From NCBI GenBank assembly GCA_030695805.1, contig JAUYPG010000064.1, forward strand, positions 1 to 8,375: a DNA stretch of 8,375 nucleotides. Direction: 5' to 3'. This stretch comes from Nanobdellota archaeon. Lineage in GTDB: Bacteria > Patescibacteriota > Minisyncoccia > UBA6257 > GWB1-50-10. The position numbers and the translations under genes are program-made. Below are positions 1-5,600 of the stretch, one piece after another (the stretch's first letter is position 1; each line of letters opens with the position of its first letter). The notes beneath the pieces are model-generated. The model saw nothing but the letters and a program-made list of their open reading frames with translations. It made no database searches and had not been told where the DNA came from.

Positions 1-47
1 CTTCCCTGTCACGGAAGAGGGTGCGGGTTCAAATCCCGTCGTCCGCG
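1..47 (+). tRNA. tRNA-Asp (anticodon GTC), 3' part only
   Basis: The window opens inside a tRNA. Bases 1-17 form an anticodon arm, CTTCC / GGAAG around the loop CTGTCAC, which puts GTC at positions 34-36, so the tRNA reads Asp codons. The T arm follows at 23-39 (GCGGG, loop TTCAAAT, CCCGT), then the acceptor 3' strand at 40-46 and G47 as discriminator, the base expected for tRNA-Asp. The next bases are CACCA, so CCA does not directly follow the discriminator and is probably added after transcription. The 5' half, including the D arm, lies outside the window. Confidence 0.9.
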
Positions 48-50
48 CAC

Positions 51-106
51 CAATTTTGTTCGAGTAAAGCGAGAGTACAAAATTGAGTGTCCCGCAGTAC
101 GCGGGG
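51..106 (+). other. Two small hairpins between tRNA-Asp and PheRS
   Basis: Bases 51-59 (CAATTTTGT) can pair with 77-85 (ACAAAATTG) as a 9-bp stem with a 17-nt loop. Bases 91-95 (CCCGC) pair with 101-105 (GCGGG) around a 5-nt loop. No U run follows either stem, so neither is a classical intrinsic terminator. They may help 3' maturation of the tRNA or shape the PheRS leader. No Shine-Dalgarno sequence or strong promoter is visible in this gap. Confidence 0.3.
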
Positions 107-122
107 CCTCCATAAATTTCGT

Positions 123-1262
123 ATGAATATCGAAATTATCTTGAAAGAGGAGGAGCGATTGCGGATGGGCCTCGAAAAGAGGAGTGACTTTGAGGCCAGG
201 CGCATGAGGCGGTATCTCGGGATGCCTGACCTCTCGCGGCAGGAGGGGAGCCCTATCCGCGAGCTTGTTCAGAGAATTTTGAAGATTTCTGGCATGGCGG
301 AATTGGATGTCATCACCGTGCCGGAGATTGTGCCTGCGGATATAAGTTTTGATTTGTTTAATTTTCCGCCGGACCATCCCGCGCGTTCCGCTTCCGATAC
401 CTATTATGTAGACAAGAAAAATATCTTGCGGACGCATACTACGGTTATGTGGTACTACTATGTGAACCATCCGGCGATTCGGGAGCGTTTGCAAAGACGG
501 GAGGCCGTGGGTTCGCTTGCGTATGGGAAGGTGTACCGCAAGGACGAAATTGATAGGCGGCACATGAATGTGTTTCATCAGATTGACGGGTGGGGTCTTC
601 GGTCGAAATCCGAGAAGCTTTATACGACCGATGATTTGAAAGAAATTTTGGCGGATATTGCGAAGGCGATTTTCGGCGCTGATATGGAATATCGTTTTAA
701 CATTGATTCGTTTCCGTACACCGACCCGAGCGTGGAGATGGAGGTGAAAAATGCCGATGGAGGATGGGTGGAGGTCTTGGGAAGCGGATTGGTGCATCCG
801 AATGTGTTGAAGTCCCTTGATATTGATCCGGAGGTTTATAACGGCTGGGCGTTTGGTTTTGGTTTGGAGCGGCTTGCGATTCTTAGTATGGCCTTGCCTG
901 ATATTCGTCTTTTGTGGTCGGAGGACCCGCGCGTCAAGCGTCAACTCAAACTCGGGCAGAGGCATGAGGAGGTGAGCAAGTACCCGCCTATTACCCGGGA
1001 TGTTTCGTTTGTAGTAGGGAAGGATTTTGTGCCGAATAATTATTTTGATTTGATTCGCGATATCGGCGGGGACTTGGTTGAGGAGGTTCGGCTTCTCGAT
1101 ATGTATGAGGATGCCGAAAAGTTTGGAAAGGAGCGCGTGAGCTATACCTATCGCATTGTGTACCGGAGCAGTGAGAGAACGCTTGTTTCAAGCGAGGTGG
1201 ACGCGATTCAAAATGAGATTTACAAAGAGACGGCGGAGCAGTTTAAGGCGGAGGTGCGGTAG
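123..1262 (+). CDS. pheS: Single-chain (mitochondrial-type) phenylalanine--tRNA ligase
   Basis: This gene encodes phenylalanyl-tRNA synthetase, which charges tRNA-Phe with Phe using ATP in the cytoplasm. The 379-aa protein holds a class II catalytic core at about residues 60-275. Motif 2 lies near 138-157 (VYRKDEIDRRH then FHQIDGW). A Phe-pocket stretch, FPYTDPSVEMEV, is at 197-208. Motif 3 is GFGLERL at 245-251, and Ala243 matches the pocket alanine of E. coli PheS (Ala294). Residues 287-379 form a complete ferredoxin-fold anticodon-binding (FDX-ACB) domain (KYPPITRDVSF, IGGDLVEEVRLLDMYE, SSERTL). Bacterial PheS normally lacks this domain, which sits at the C-terminus of PheT. The architecture is that of mitochondrial FARS2, which acts as a monomer. 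The N-terminal coiled coil of bacterial PheS is largely missing. ATG at 123 is preferred over an in-frame GTG at 87, whose extra residues would come from leader hairpin DNA. No Shine-Dalgarno sequence precedes it. A separate pheT elsewhere cannot be excluded. Confidence 0.93.
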   Translation: MNIEIILKEEERLRMGLEKRSDFEARRMRRYLGMPDLSRQEGSPIRELVQRILKISGMAELDVITVPEIVPADISFDLFNFPPDHPARSASDTYYVDKKNILRTHTTVMWYYYVNHPAIRERLQRREAVGSLAYGKVYRKDEIDRRHMNVFHQIDGWGLRSKSEKLYTTDDLKEILADIAKAIFGADMEYRFNIDSFPYTDPSVEMEVKNADGGWVEVLGSGLVHPNVLKSLDIDPEVYNGWAFGFGLERLAILSMALPDIRLLWSEDPRVKRQLKLGQRHEEVSKYPPITRDVSFVVGKDFVPNNYFDLIRDIGGDLVEEVRLLDMYEDAEKFGKERVSYTYRIVYRSSERTLVSSEVDAIQNEIYKETAEQFKAEVR

Positions 1263-1318
1263 ACCGACCCACGCAGAATTTATATGAAGTTTGTTCGAGT
1301 ACGAATCTATAAATACGT

Positions 1319-1324
1319 TATAAT
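1319..1324 (+). promoter_or_regulatory. -10 box placed for leaderless transcription
   Basis: A consensus TATAAT ends six bases before the ATG at 1331, so the expected transcription start falls on or next to the start codon and the mRNA would be leaderless. No good -35 hexamer is seen at 16-18 bp spacing; TTGTTC at 1291-1296 is 22 bp away. No Shine-Dalgarno sequence is present. The imperfectly placed -35 lowers confidence. Confidence 0.5.
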
Positions 1325-1330
1325 TATGAT

Positions 1331-1789
1331 ATGAGAACTCAACTTCGAGACGCGGCTGGGCTTGTGCGGAATTTTGAAGACGCGTACGGGCATATCATCC
1401 ACATATTGCGGAAGTTTCGGAGTGAGTACAATTATCCGCGGATTGGGTATGTATCAGGAGTTCTTACGTCCGACGGGCCTGGGCGCGTGTTGCAAAATAG
1501 GGAAGAGCTTATACGGCTCGCCGGGGTCTTGCAGGAAATGCATCATTTTCCCATTTTTACGTTGCAAGACGCGTTTACGCCGGAGACACTTCGGCGCCTG
1601 AAAGACGCTGGACATACTTCGCACCACTATACTGATTTCGCGGGCGAGATTTTGAAATCCGGTTTTATCACGGATGTGTTTTTTGCTCCGCGATGGGAGA
1701 ATTCCCAGACGGCGCGCTCTGAGCAGACGCTTGCGGAGCGCTTTGGACTTCGTATCAATTACATTGAATACGAGGAAGACCGCGTATAA
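1331..1789 (+). CDS. Small nucleoside 2-deoxyribosyltransferase-like (DUF4406-like) protein
   Basis: The 152-aa cytoplasmic protein has no signal peptide or membrane segment. Residues about 36-131 resemble the nucleoside 2-deoxyribosyltransferase / DUF4406 fold. A first strand with a glycine turn (RIGYVSGVLTSDG, 37-49) is followed by helical segments and a late motif, APRWENSQTARSEQTLAERFG (119-139), matching the family pattern of a Trp-Glu-Asn-Ser turn followed by a helix whose Glu (here Glu131) aligns with the catalytic glutamate of true deoxyribosyltransferases. The family cleaves or transfers N-glycosidic bonds of nucleosides or nucleotides, but substrate and activity are unknown for this branch. 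The gene stands alone, 68 bp after PheRS, with its own -10 box. The ATG is chosen because it sits at the expected transcription start. The family call rests on motif recall, not on an alignment. Confidence 0.6.
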   Translation: MRTQLRDAAGLVRNFEDAYGHIIHILRKFRSEYNYPRIGYVSGVLTSDGPGRVLQNREELIRLAGVLQEMHHFPIFTLQDAFTPETLRRLKDAGHTSHHYTDFAGEILKSGFITDVFFAPRWENSQTARSEQTLAERFGLRINYIEYEEDRV

Positions 1790-1794
1790 TATTT

Positions 1795-1834
1795 TTACTA
1801 AAATGCATAGACGGCCGTCTATGCATTTTAGTAA
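1795..1834. repeat. Perfect 40-bp palindrome between convergent genes
   Basis: Bases 1795-1814 are the exact reverse complement of 1815-1834, two 20-bp arms with no spacer and the centre CGG|CCG. It begins 5 bp after the stop of the 152-aa gene and 31 bp beyond the recG stop, so it lies in both 3' regions. The inner arms carry A4 and T4 tracts, so a bidirectional transcript-end hairpin is the likeliest role. The U tract is short for a strong terminator. A protein-binding site or mobile palindromic repeat is possible. Confidence 0.85.
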
Positions 1835-1865
1835 CGTGTATTCGGGATAATTTTGGAGACAATTT

Positions 1866-4463
1866 TTATTCCCAATGAATACGGGATTCGAATGTTTTGA
1901 GGTGTTCCTTCAGGAGGGGATGATTCTCCAGGCCTTGGTCTTTTTCGAGGAGTTCTTTCGCCACATATCGCGCTTCTTTTACGAGGTCCGGATGCTGGAG
2001 CGCTTTCATCGCGAGGTCGGGCATGCCGGTCTGGACTTCTCCTAAAAATTCGCCGGGGCCGCGTTGCTTTAAGTCGTATTCCGCGAGCTCCATTCCGTTT
2101 TTCGCCTTCTCGATTGCCCGCAGGCGCAGGGCCGTGGATTTGGAAGAGGATTCGGTGAAAAGGAGGCAGTGTGATTTGTGCGCTCCGCGGCCCACGCGGC
2201 CGCGGAATTGGTAGAGTTGGGCCAGGCCGAAACGTTCGGCGCTTTCGATCATCATAATGGTCGCGTTCGGCACATCCACGCCTACTTCTATAACGGAAGT
2301 TGAAACGAGAATGTCTAACTCCCCGTCTTTGAACTTCCTCATAACTTCTTCTTTCTCCTTTGGTTTCATTTTGCCGTGGAGCATTTTCACCTTCAGGTCC
2401 GGAAAGATTTTTTTTGAAAGTTTTTCGTATTCTTCTTTTACTGATTTTACGTTTAATGTTTGGATGTCGGATATCCACGAATAAGGATGTCCCTCGCCTT
2501 GCTCGGGATGCGCATCTTCGCTTCGCTCGATGCGCGGGCAGACAACGAATACCTGTCTTCCTTTTTTTACTTCATCGCGGATAAAAGCATAAGCGTCATC
2601 TCGTTTTTCCGGAGGTATGACTTTCGTGGTGATGGGCTGTCTGTTTTTCGGCAATTCGGTTATAAGGGAGAGGTCGAGATCGCTCCAGAGAGTCAAGCTT
2701 AATGTTCGGGGTATGGGGGTGGCGGACATGCTTAGGAAATGTGGCAAAGACGCAGATTCACGCAGATGGGACGCAGATTCACGCAGATTTTGAGTATTGT
2801 TTCTCGCTGTGTCATATATGATTCTCTTCATATCTAATTTTTCTTTTCCGAAGTTTATTAAGAGTAGCACTTTGTATTCAGAACCTCGGAGATAATGCCA
2901 GGCCTGTTTTTCTTCGATTTTTCCAATGAAGGGAAGCGCCTTTGTTTCCAGTATTACTTGTTCGCTTATCACGAAGTCCGGACGATATGTACCGACGTTT
3001 TTACCCTCGTATTGTATGGTCAGCGTTTTTTCTTTTTCAAAAGACAATTTTCTTTTTTTGAACTCCTCTTCAAGTGCACGCTGGTAAATTGTTTCTTTGA
3101 ATCCTGATCCGATTGTGTTGAATACCTCGAAGCAGGCTCCACGGATCGCATATGTTAGTTCTTTCGAGGGAAATTCCTTATCTGCGTTTATCTGCGTTTC
3201 TATCTGCGTTGATCTGCGAATAAGCGCGGCGCGTTGGCGGACTCCAAATCTATGCTGTTCATCTATGATGATGAGCGCGAGGTTTTTGAAGGAGACATCT
3301 TTTTGAAGAAGCGCGTGAGTGCCGAATATGATTTTTACAGCTCCGGATTCAATTTCTTTTTTGAGCTCTGATTTTTTCGTTTCATGTTCCAGGTTTTCTC
3401 CGTAATATGCGCGGGATTCGGAGGATGTGAGGAGGGAAAGGCCTACCTCGGTTTTCGGAAAGAATTTTTTCATGGTTTCGAAATGCTGGCGAGCGAGGAT
3501 TTCGGTGGGCGTCATAAAAGCGATTTGGAAGCCCTCTTCGGCCGCGAGGAGGGCGGCTACTGCTACAACTATGGTTTTTCCGGAGCCCACGTCTCCCTGA
3601 AGGAGGCGGTTCATGGGGTGATCACGGCCCATATTTTGGACGATCTCCCAGAGTGCAGTTTTTTGCGAGGGAGTGAGATCGAAGGGAAGGGTTTCTAGCA
3701 GTGTTTTTATGTTTTCTATTTTAATGGGAATTTCCGAGGCATGCTCTTCTTTTAGTTTTTGTTTTTCCTGGAGATTAAAGAGCTGGAGATAAAAGAGGTC
3801 TTCAAAGGAAAAGCGACGCCCTGCGCGGAGGCCGTCTTCTATGGTTTCTGGCTGATGAATGTTTTTTAGCGCTTCGTTTATTTTGGGGAAGCCCAACTTG
3901 TGGAGAATTTCATTGGGGAGCGGGTCTTCGATGTTTGGCAGTCCATGCAATACGAGATCTATAAAGTGGCGGATGCCTTTTGAGGTAAGACCTTGTGTTT
4001 CGGGATATGTTGCCACCACCTTCGCGGTATGGGTTGTTTCGGTTTTCCAGTCGTGAAGAACTTCGAATGTCGGATTTTTCATCTGAAGCTTGTCGTGGGA
4101 CGCAAAGATTTTTCCTGAAATGCTTATGGGTGTTCCGGGAGCAAGCTGATGCGCAACGTAGGACTGATTGAACCAGATAATTTGGATTTCTCCGGAGCCA
4201 TCTTTCACGGTGGCTTCAGTGATTTGCATGCGGCGCCTTTTCCATGCCTGCCTGGTTTTTATTGTCTTCACTTTTCCCTGAATCGTTGCTGTTTCATTCG
4301 GAATGAGATCGCAAATACTCCGGATTTCGGAGAAGTCCTCGTAGCGCGCGGGGAAGTGGTAAAGGAGGTCGTGAATGGTTTTCACTCCCATGCGTTTAAA
4401 TTTCGAGACGAAGTATTTGCTTATGCGCGGGAGATTTTCGATAGGGAGTTCAAGGGGGATCAT
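1866..4463 (-). CDS. recG: ATP-dependent DNA helicase RecG with two in-frame insertions
   Basis: RecG remodels stalled replication forks and branch-migrates Holliday junctions. The 865-aa protein carries every expected part: an N-terminal OB-fold wedge (about 50-140), Walker A GDVGSGKT (290-297), TPTE (318-321), GTHALLQ (381-387), DEQHRFG (401-407), SATPIPRT (580-587), LHGKMKPKEKEEVM (695-708), STSVIEVGVDVPNA (721-734), QFRGRVGRG (752-760), then the RecG C-terminal RGPGEFLGEVQTG (801-813). Normal RecG is about 690 aa. The excess is a 156-residue insertion at 416-571 between motifs II and III (a GxxExxY domain) and about 22 extra residues near 647-669. Removing both leaves about 687. The frame is open throughout, so the helicase is probably still made. 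ATG 4463 lies 5 nt after the pyrB stop; an in-frame ATG at 4493 inside pyrB would add 10 residues but is less likely. Confidence 0.95.
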   Translation of the reverse strand: MIPLELPIENLPRISKYFVSKFKRMGVKTIHDLLYHFPARYEDFSEIRSICDLIPNETATIQGKVKTIKTRQAWKRRRMQITEATVKDGSGEIQIIWFNQSYVAHQLAPGTPISISGKIFASHDKLQMKNPTFEVLHDWKTETTHTAKVVATYPETQGLTSKGIRHFIDLVLHGLPNIEDPLPNEILHKLGFPKINEALKNIHQPETIEDGLRAGRRFSFEDLFYLQLFNLQEKQKLKEEHASEIPIKIENIKTLLETLPFDLTPSQKTALWEIVQNMGRDHPMNRLLQGDVGSGKTIVVAVAALLAAEEGFQIAFMTPTEILARQHFETMKKFFPKTEVGLSLLTSSESRAYYGENLEHETKKSELKKEIESGAVKIIFGTHALLQKDVSFKNLALIIIDEQHRFGVRQRAALIRRSTQIETQINADKEFPSKELTYAIRGACFEVFNTIGSGFKETIYQRALEEEFKKRKLSFEKEKTLTIQYEGKNVGTYRPDFVISEQVILETKALPFIGKIEEKQAWHYLRGSEYKVLLLINFGKEKLDMKRIIYDTARNNTQNLRESASHLRESASLPHFLSMSATPIPRTLSLTLWSDLDLSLITELPKNRQPITTKVIPPEKRDDAYAFIRDEVKKGRQVFVVCPRIERSEDAHPEQGEGHPYSWISDIQTLNVKSVKEEYEKLSKKIFPDLKVKMLHGKMKPKEKEEVMRKFKDGELDILVSTSVIEVGVDVPNATIMMIESAERFGLAQLYQFRGRVGRGAHKSHCLLFTESSSKSTALRLRAIEKAKNGMELAEYDLKQRGPGEFLGEVQTGMPDLAMKALQHPDLVKEARYVAKELLEKDQGLENHPLLKEHLKTFESRIHWE
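2457..2535 (-). repeat. Short palindrome-bearing in-frame insertion in recG
   Basis: RecG proteins usually read CPxIEESE followed soon by an LxxKSV-type helix. Here about 22 extra residues (RSEDAHPEQGEGHPYS and the next few) separate the two. The DNA carries inverted arms GCGCATC (2510-2516) and GATGCGC (2529-2535) around a 12-nt loop, and is richer in G+C than the flanking recG sequence. It resembles protein-coding palindromic elements such as those of Rickettsia, but identity with any named family is not claimed. Exact edges are uncertain. Confidence 0.5.
2751..2788 (+). repeat. Left terminal repeat of the recG insertion, four CGCAGAT units
   Basis: CGCAGAT occurs at 2751-2757, 2761-2767, 2772-2778 and 2782-2788, arranged as two pairs with TCA spacers and GGGA between the pairs. 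The array at 3180-3218 is its reverse complement in layout, so the two form imperfect terminal inverted repeats of 38 and 39 bp. Confidence 0.9.
3180..3218 (-). repeat. Right terminal repeat of the recG insertion, four inverted CGCAGAT units
   Basis: ATCTGCG (reverse complement of CGCAGAT) lies at 3180-3186, 3190-3196, 3202-3208 and 3212-3218. The spacers are 3, 5 and 3 bp, against 3, 4 and 3 bp in the left repeat. The copy nearest the edge sets the boundary after RecG Ile415. Confidence 0.9.
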
Positions 4464-4468
4464 TCTTT

Positions 4469-5413
4469 TTATTGTACACCGCGGAGCACCCATTCGAGGA
4501 TGGCCATGCGCATGGGGAGTCCATTGTCGGACTGGGTGAAGTAGATGGCGCGGGGGTCATGGTCCACCTCTTCTGTGATCTCTCCGGCGATGGGGAGGGG
4601 GTGCATGAGAATTGCTTTTTTAGGAAAACGTTTTAAGTGTTCCGTTGTTATGGTGAATGTTTTTTGATCTTCTTTGGTTAGTTTTTCATTTTTCAGACGT
4701 TCCTTTTGCACGCGCGTGTGATACCAGACATCAAAAGGGCACTGAAATACTTCTTCCATTTTTTCAAATTTGGTTATTCGGACGCTCGTTTCTTTTAGGC
4801 GTTCTATAATGTCTTTTTTCATCTCAAGCACTTTCGGCGCCACGAAGATAAGTTCCACGTTGTTGAATTTTGAGAGTGCGATCGCGAGGGAGCGGGTGGT
4901 TCTTCCATACTTCAGGTCTCCGGCCAAGACGACGCGGATGCCGTCAATTTTTTTGAAGCGTTCTTGGATGGTGAACATATCGAGGAGCATTTGGGTTGGA
5001 TGTTCTCCTCCGCCGTCTCCGGCGTTTATAACTGGCGCCAAACTTCGTTCCGCGATTTTCGCGGGGCCGCCTTCTTCGTGGTGACGAACCACAATGACGT
5101 CGGAATAATAGCCAGAAATTACACGACCCGTATGTTCCGGGCGTTCGCCTTTGACCGCGGAGGAAAATTCTTTCGCGTTCGCAACCTGGTGAACCGTCAT
5201 GCCCAGATGGTGCGCGGCGGCGCGGAAGGAGAGATCGGTTCGGGTTGAGGGCTCAAAAAAGAGCGACTGCATGAGTCGCCCTGGGAAGGTTTTTTGGAGT
5301 TTCAGGCGGGATGTTTTATTTTTCAGCAGTGCCTTATACTGGGCGGCACGGCGGCAGAAACGCTCTATATCTTTGCGGGAGAATTGGTCGGAAGCTAAGA
5401 TGTGGCGCAACAT
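4469..5413 (-). CDS. pyrB: Aspartate carbamoyltransferase catalytic chain
   Basis: PyrB condenses carbamoyl phosphate with L-aspartate, the committed step of de novo pyrimidine synthesis. The 314-aa length is typical. The carbamoyl-phosphate loop FFEPSTRTDLSF is at 52-63. Lys88 in SSAVKGE is the mobile-loop lysine. RHHEEGG starts at 110 and GGGEHPTQ lies at 134-141 (His138). GDLKYGRTTRSL is at 165-176. TRVQKER at 233-239 contains the Arg and Gln equivalent to E. coli Arg229 and Gln231. HPLP is at 271-274. The residue after HPLP is usually Arg (E. coli Arg269) but is Ile275 here, so the motif reads HPLPIAGEI. No regulatory chain pyrI is in the window. The gene starts only 10 nt after its -10 box, without a Shine-Dalgarno sequence, and its stop is 5 nt before the recG start, so pyrB-recG is a probable two-gene operon. 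Pairing with recG suggests no functional link. Confidence 0.95.
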   Translation of the reverse strand: MLRHILASDQFSRKDIERFCRRAAQYKALLKNKTSRLKLQKTFPGRLMQSLFFEPSTRTDLSFRAAAHHLGMTVHQVANAKEFSSAVKGERPEHTGRVISGYYSDVIVVRHHEEGGPAKIAERSLAPVINAGDGGGEHPTQMLLDMFTIQERFKKIDGIRVVLAGDLKYGRTTRSLAIALSKFNNVELIFVAPKVLEMKKDIIERLKETSVRITKFEKMEEVFQCPFDVWYHTRVQKERLKNEKLTKEDQKTFTITTEHLKRFPKKAILMHPLPIAGEITEEVDHDPRAIYFTQSDNGLPMRMAILEWVLRGVQ

Positions 5414-5423
5414 ATTGGTATGT

Positions 5424-5452
5424 ATTATACCTTTTCTCTAGAAAGCTCTCAA
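5424..5452 (-). promoter_or_regulatory. pyrB-recG promoter, nearly leaderless
   Basis: Read on the minus strand, TTGAGA (5447-5452) and TATAAT (5424-5429) are separated by exactly 17 bp. The expected start is about 3-4 nt before the pyrB ATG, leaving almost no leader and no Shine-Dalgarno sequence. Confidence 0.75.
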
Positions 5453-5483
5453 ATTTTTTGTGTAGTGGCGTCCCCCTTGCCTG

Positions 5484-5529
5484 CTATTGACAGGTTTTCT
5501 ATTGACAGGCCCCCTATTGTCACTTGACA
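5484..5529 (+). repeat. Direct repeats at 15-bp period upstream of the TrpR-like gene; candidate operator
   Basis: CTATTGACA starts at 5484 and 5499, and a variant, CTATTGTCA, starts at 5514, giving a strict 15-bp period. The first two copies extend to CTATTGACAGG. The third merges into an inverted repeat, TGTCA-CT-TGACA (5518-5529), that overlaps the -35 box of the downstream promoter. The array lies in the divergent region between pyrB and the regulator. It is a good candidate site for the regulator itself, but no binding motif was compared. Confidence 0.6.
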
Positions 5530-5552
5530 TCTTTTTTCCTATTTGCTATGCT
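5524..5552 (+). promoter_or_regulatory. Promoter of the yerC-hisI-hisG unit
   Basis: TTGACA (5524-5529) and TATGCT (5547-5552) are 17 bp apart. The start would be near 5559, giving a leader of about 42 nt. Just downstream are two TTAAAGT copies (5553 and 5561) and an inverted repeat, TACGT-GTTAT-ACGTA (5585-5599), ending one base before the ATG. No Shine-Dalgarno sequence precedes the ATG. Confidence 0.7.
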
Positions 5553-5600
5553 TTAAAGTGTTAAAGTATAAGCAGTTTTGTTTGTACGTGTTATACGTAT

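Larger units (their letters stand above)
2751..3218 (-). mobile_element. In-frame GxxExxY nuclease-domain element inside recG
   Basis: This 468-bp segment (exactly 156 codons) interrupts recG and stays in frame. Its core, RecG residues about 435-552, is a GxxExxY-family domain, a small PD-(D/E)XK nuclease-like fold usually found as a stand-alone protein. The signature GFKETIY is at 454-460 (Gly454, Glu457, Tyr460). Putative metal-site residues are Asp496 in YRPDF and Glu506-x-Lys508 in LETK. Both ends consist of four copies of CGCAGAT in inverted orientation, translated as RSTQIETQINADK at the N-terminal side and LRESASHLRESA at the C-terminal side. There is no internal Met upstream of the domain, so it can only be expressed as part of RecG. 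It is not an intein: no Cys/Ser/Thr start and no terminal His-Asn. No target duplication could be assigned. Function and mobility are inferred. Confidence 0.85.

Noticed and set aside
87..122. GTG start giving 12 more residues on PheRS
   Set aside because: The extra residues are encoded by the leader hairpin DNA and have no counterpart I recognise in the family; ATG 123 is the simpler start.
9..965. Long open frame on the minus strand (318 codons) opposite PheRS
   Set aside because: It is antisense to a gene with clear domain motifs, shows no recognisable family, and is rich in His/Arg/Pro as expected of a mirrored frame.
1271..1281. ACGCAGAATTT after PheRS as a relic of the CGCAGAT element
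   Set aside because: It is a single imperfect copy without a partner; chance is sufficient.
55..1301. The 12-mer TTTGTTCGAGTA at 55-66 and 1290-1301, flanking PheRS
   Set aside because: One or two 12-base repeats are expected by chance in a window of this size, and nothing around them extends the match.
1828..2478. Minus-strand frame overlapping the 3' half of recG
   Set aside because: It is an alternate frame of recG with low-complexity Arg/Pro-rich sequence and no motif.
2751..3218. Intein or CRISPR interpretation of the recG insertion
   Set aside because: There is no Cys/Ser/Thr at the first position, no terminal His-Asn and no Hint motifs, so it is not an intein. The 7-bp repeats with 3-5 bp spacers are far too short for CRISPR.
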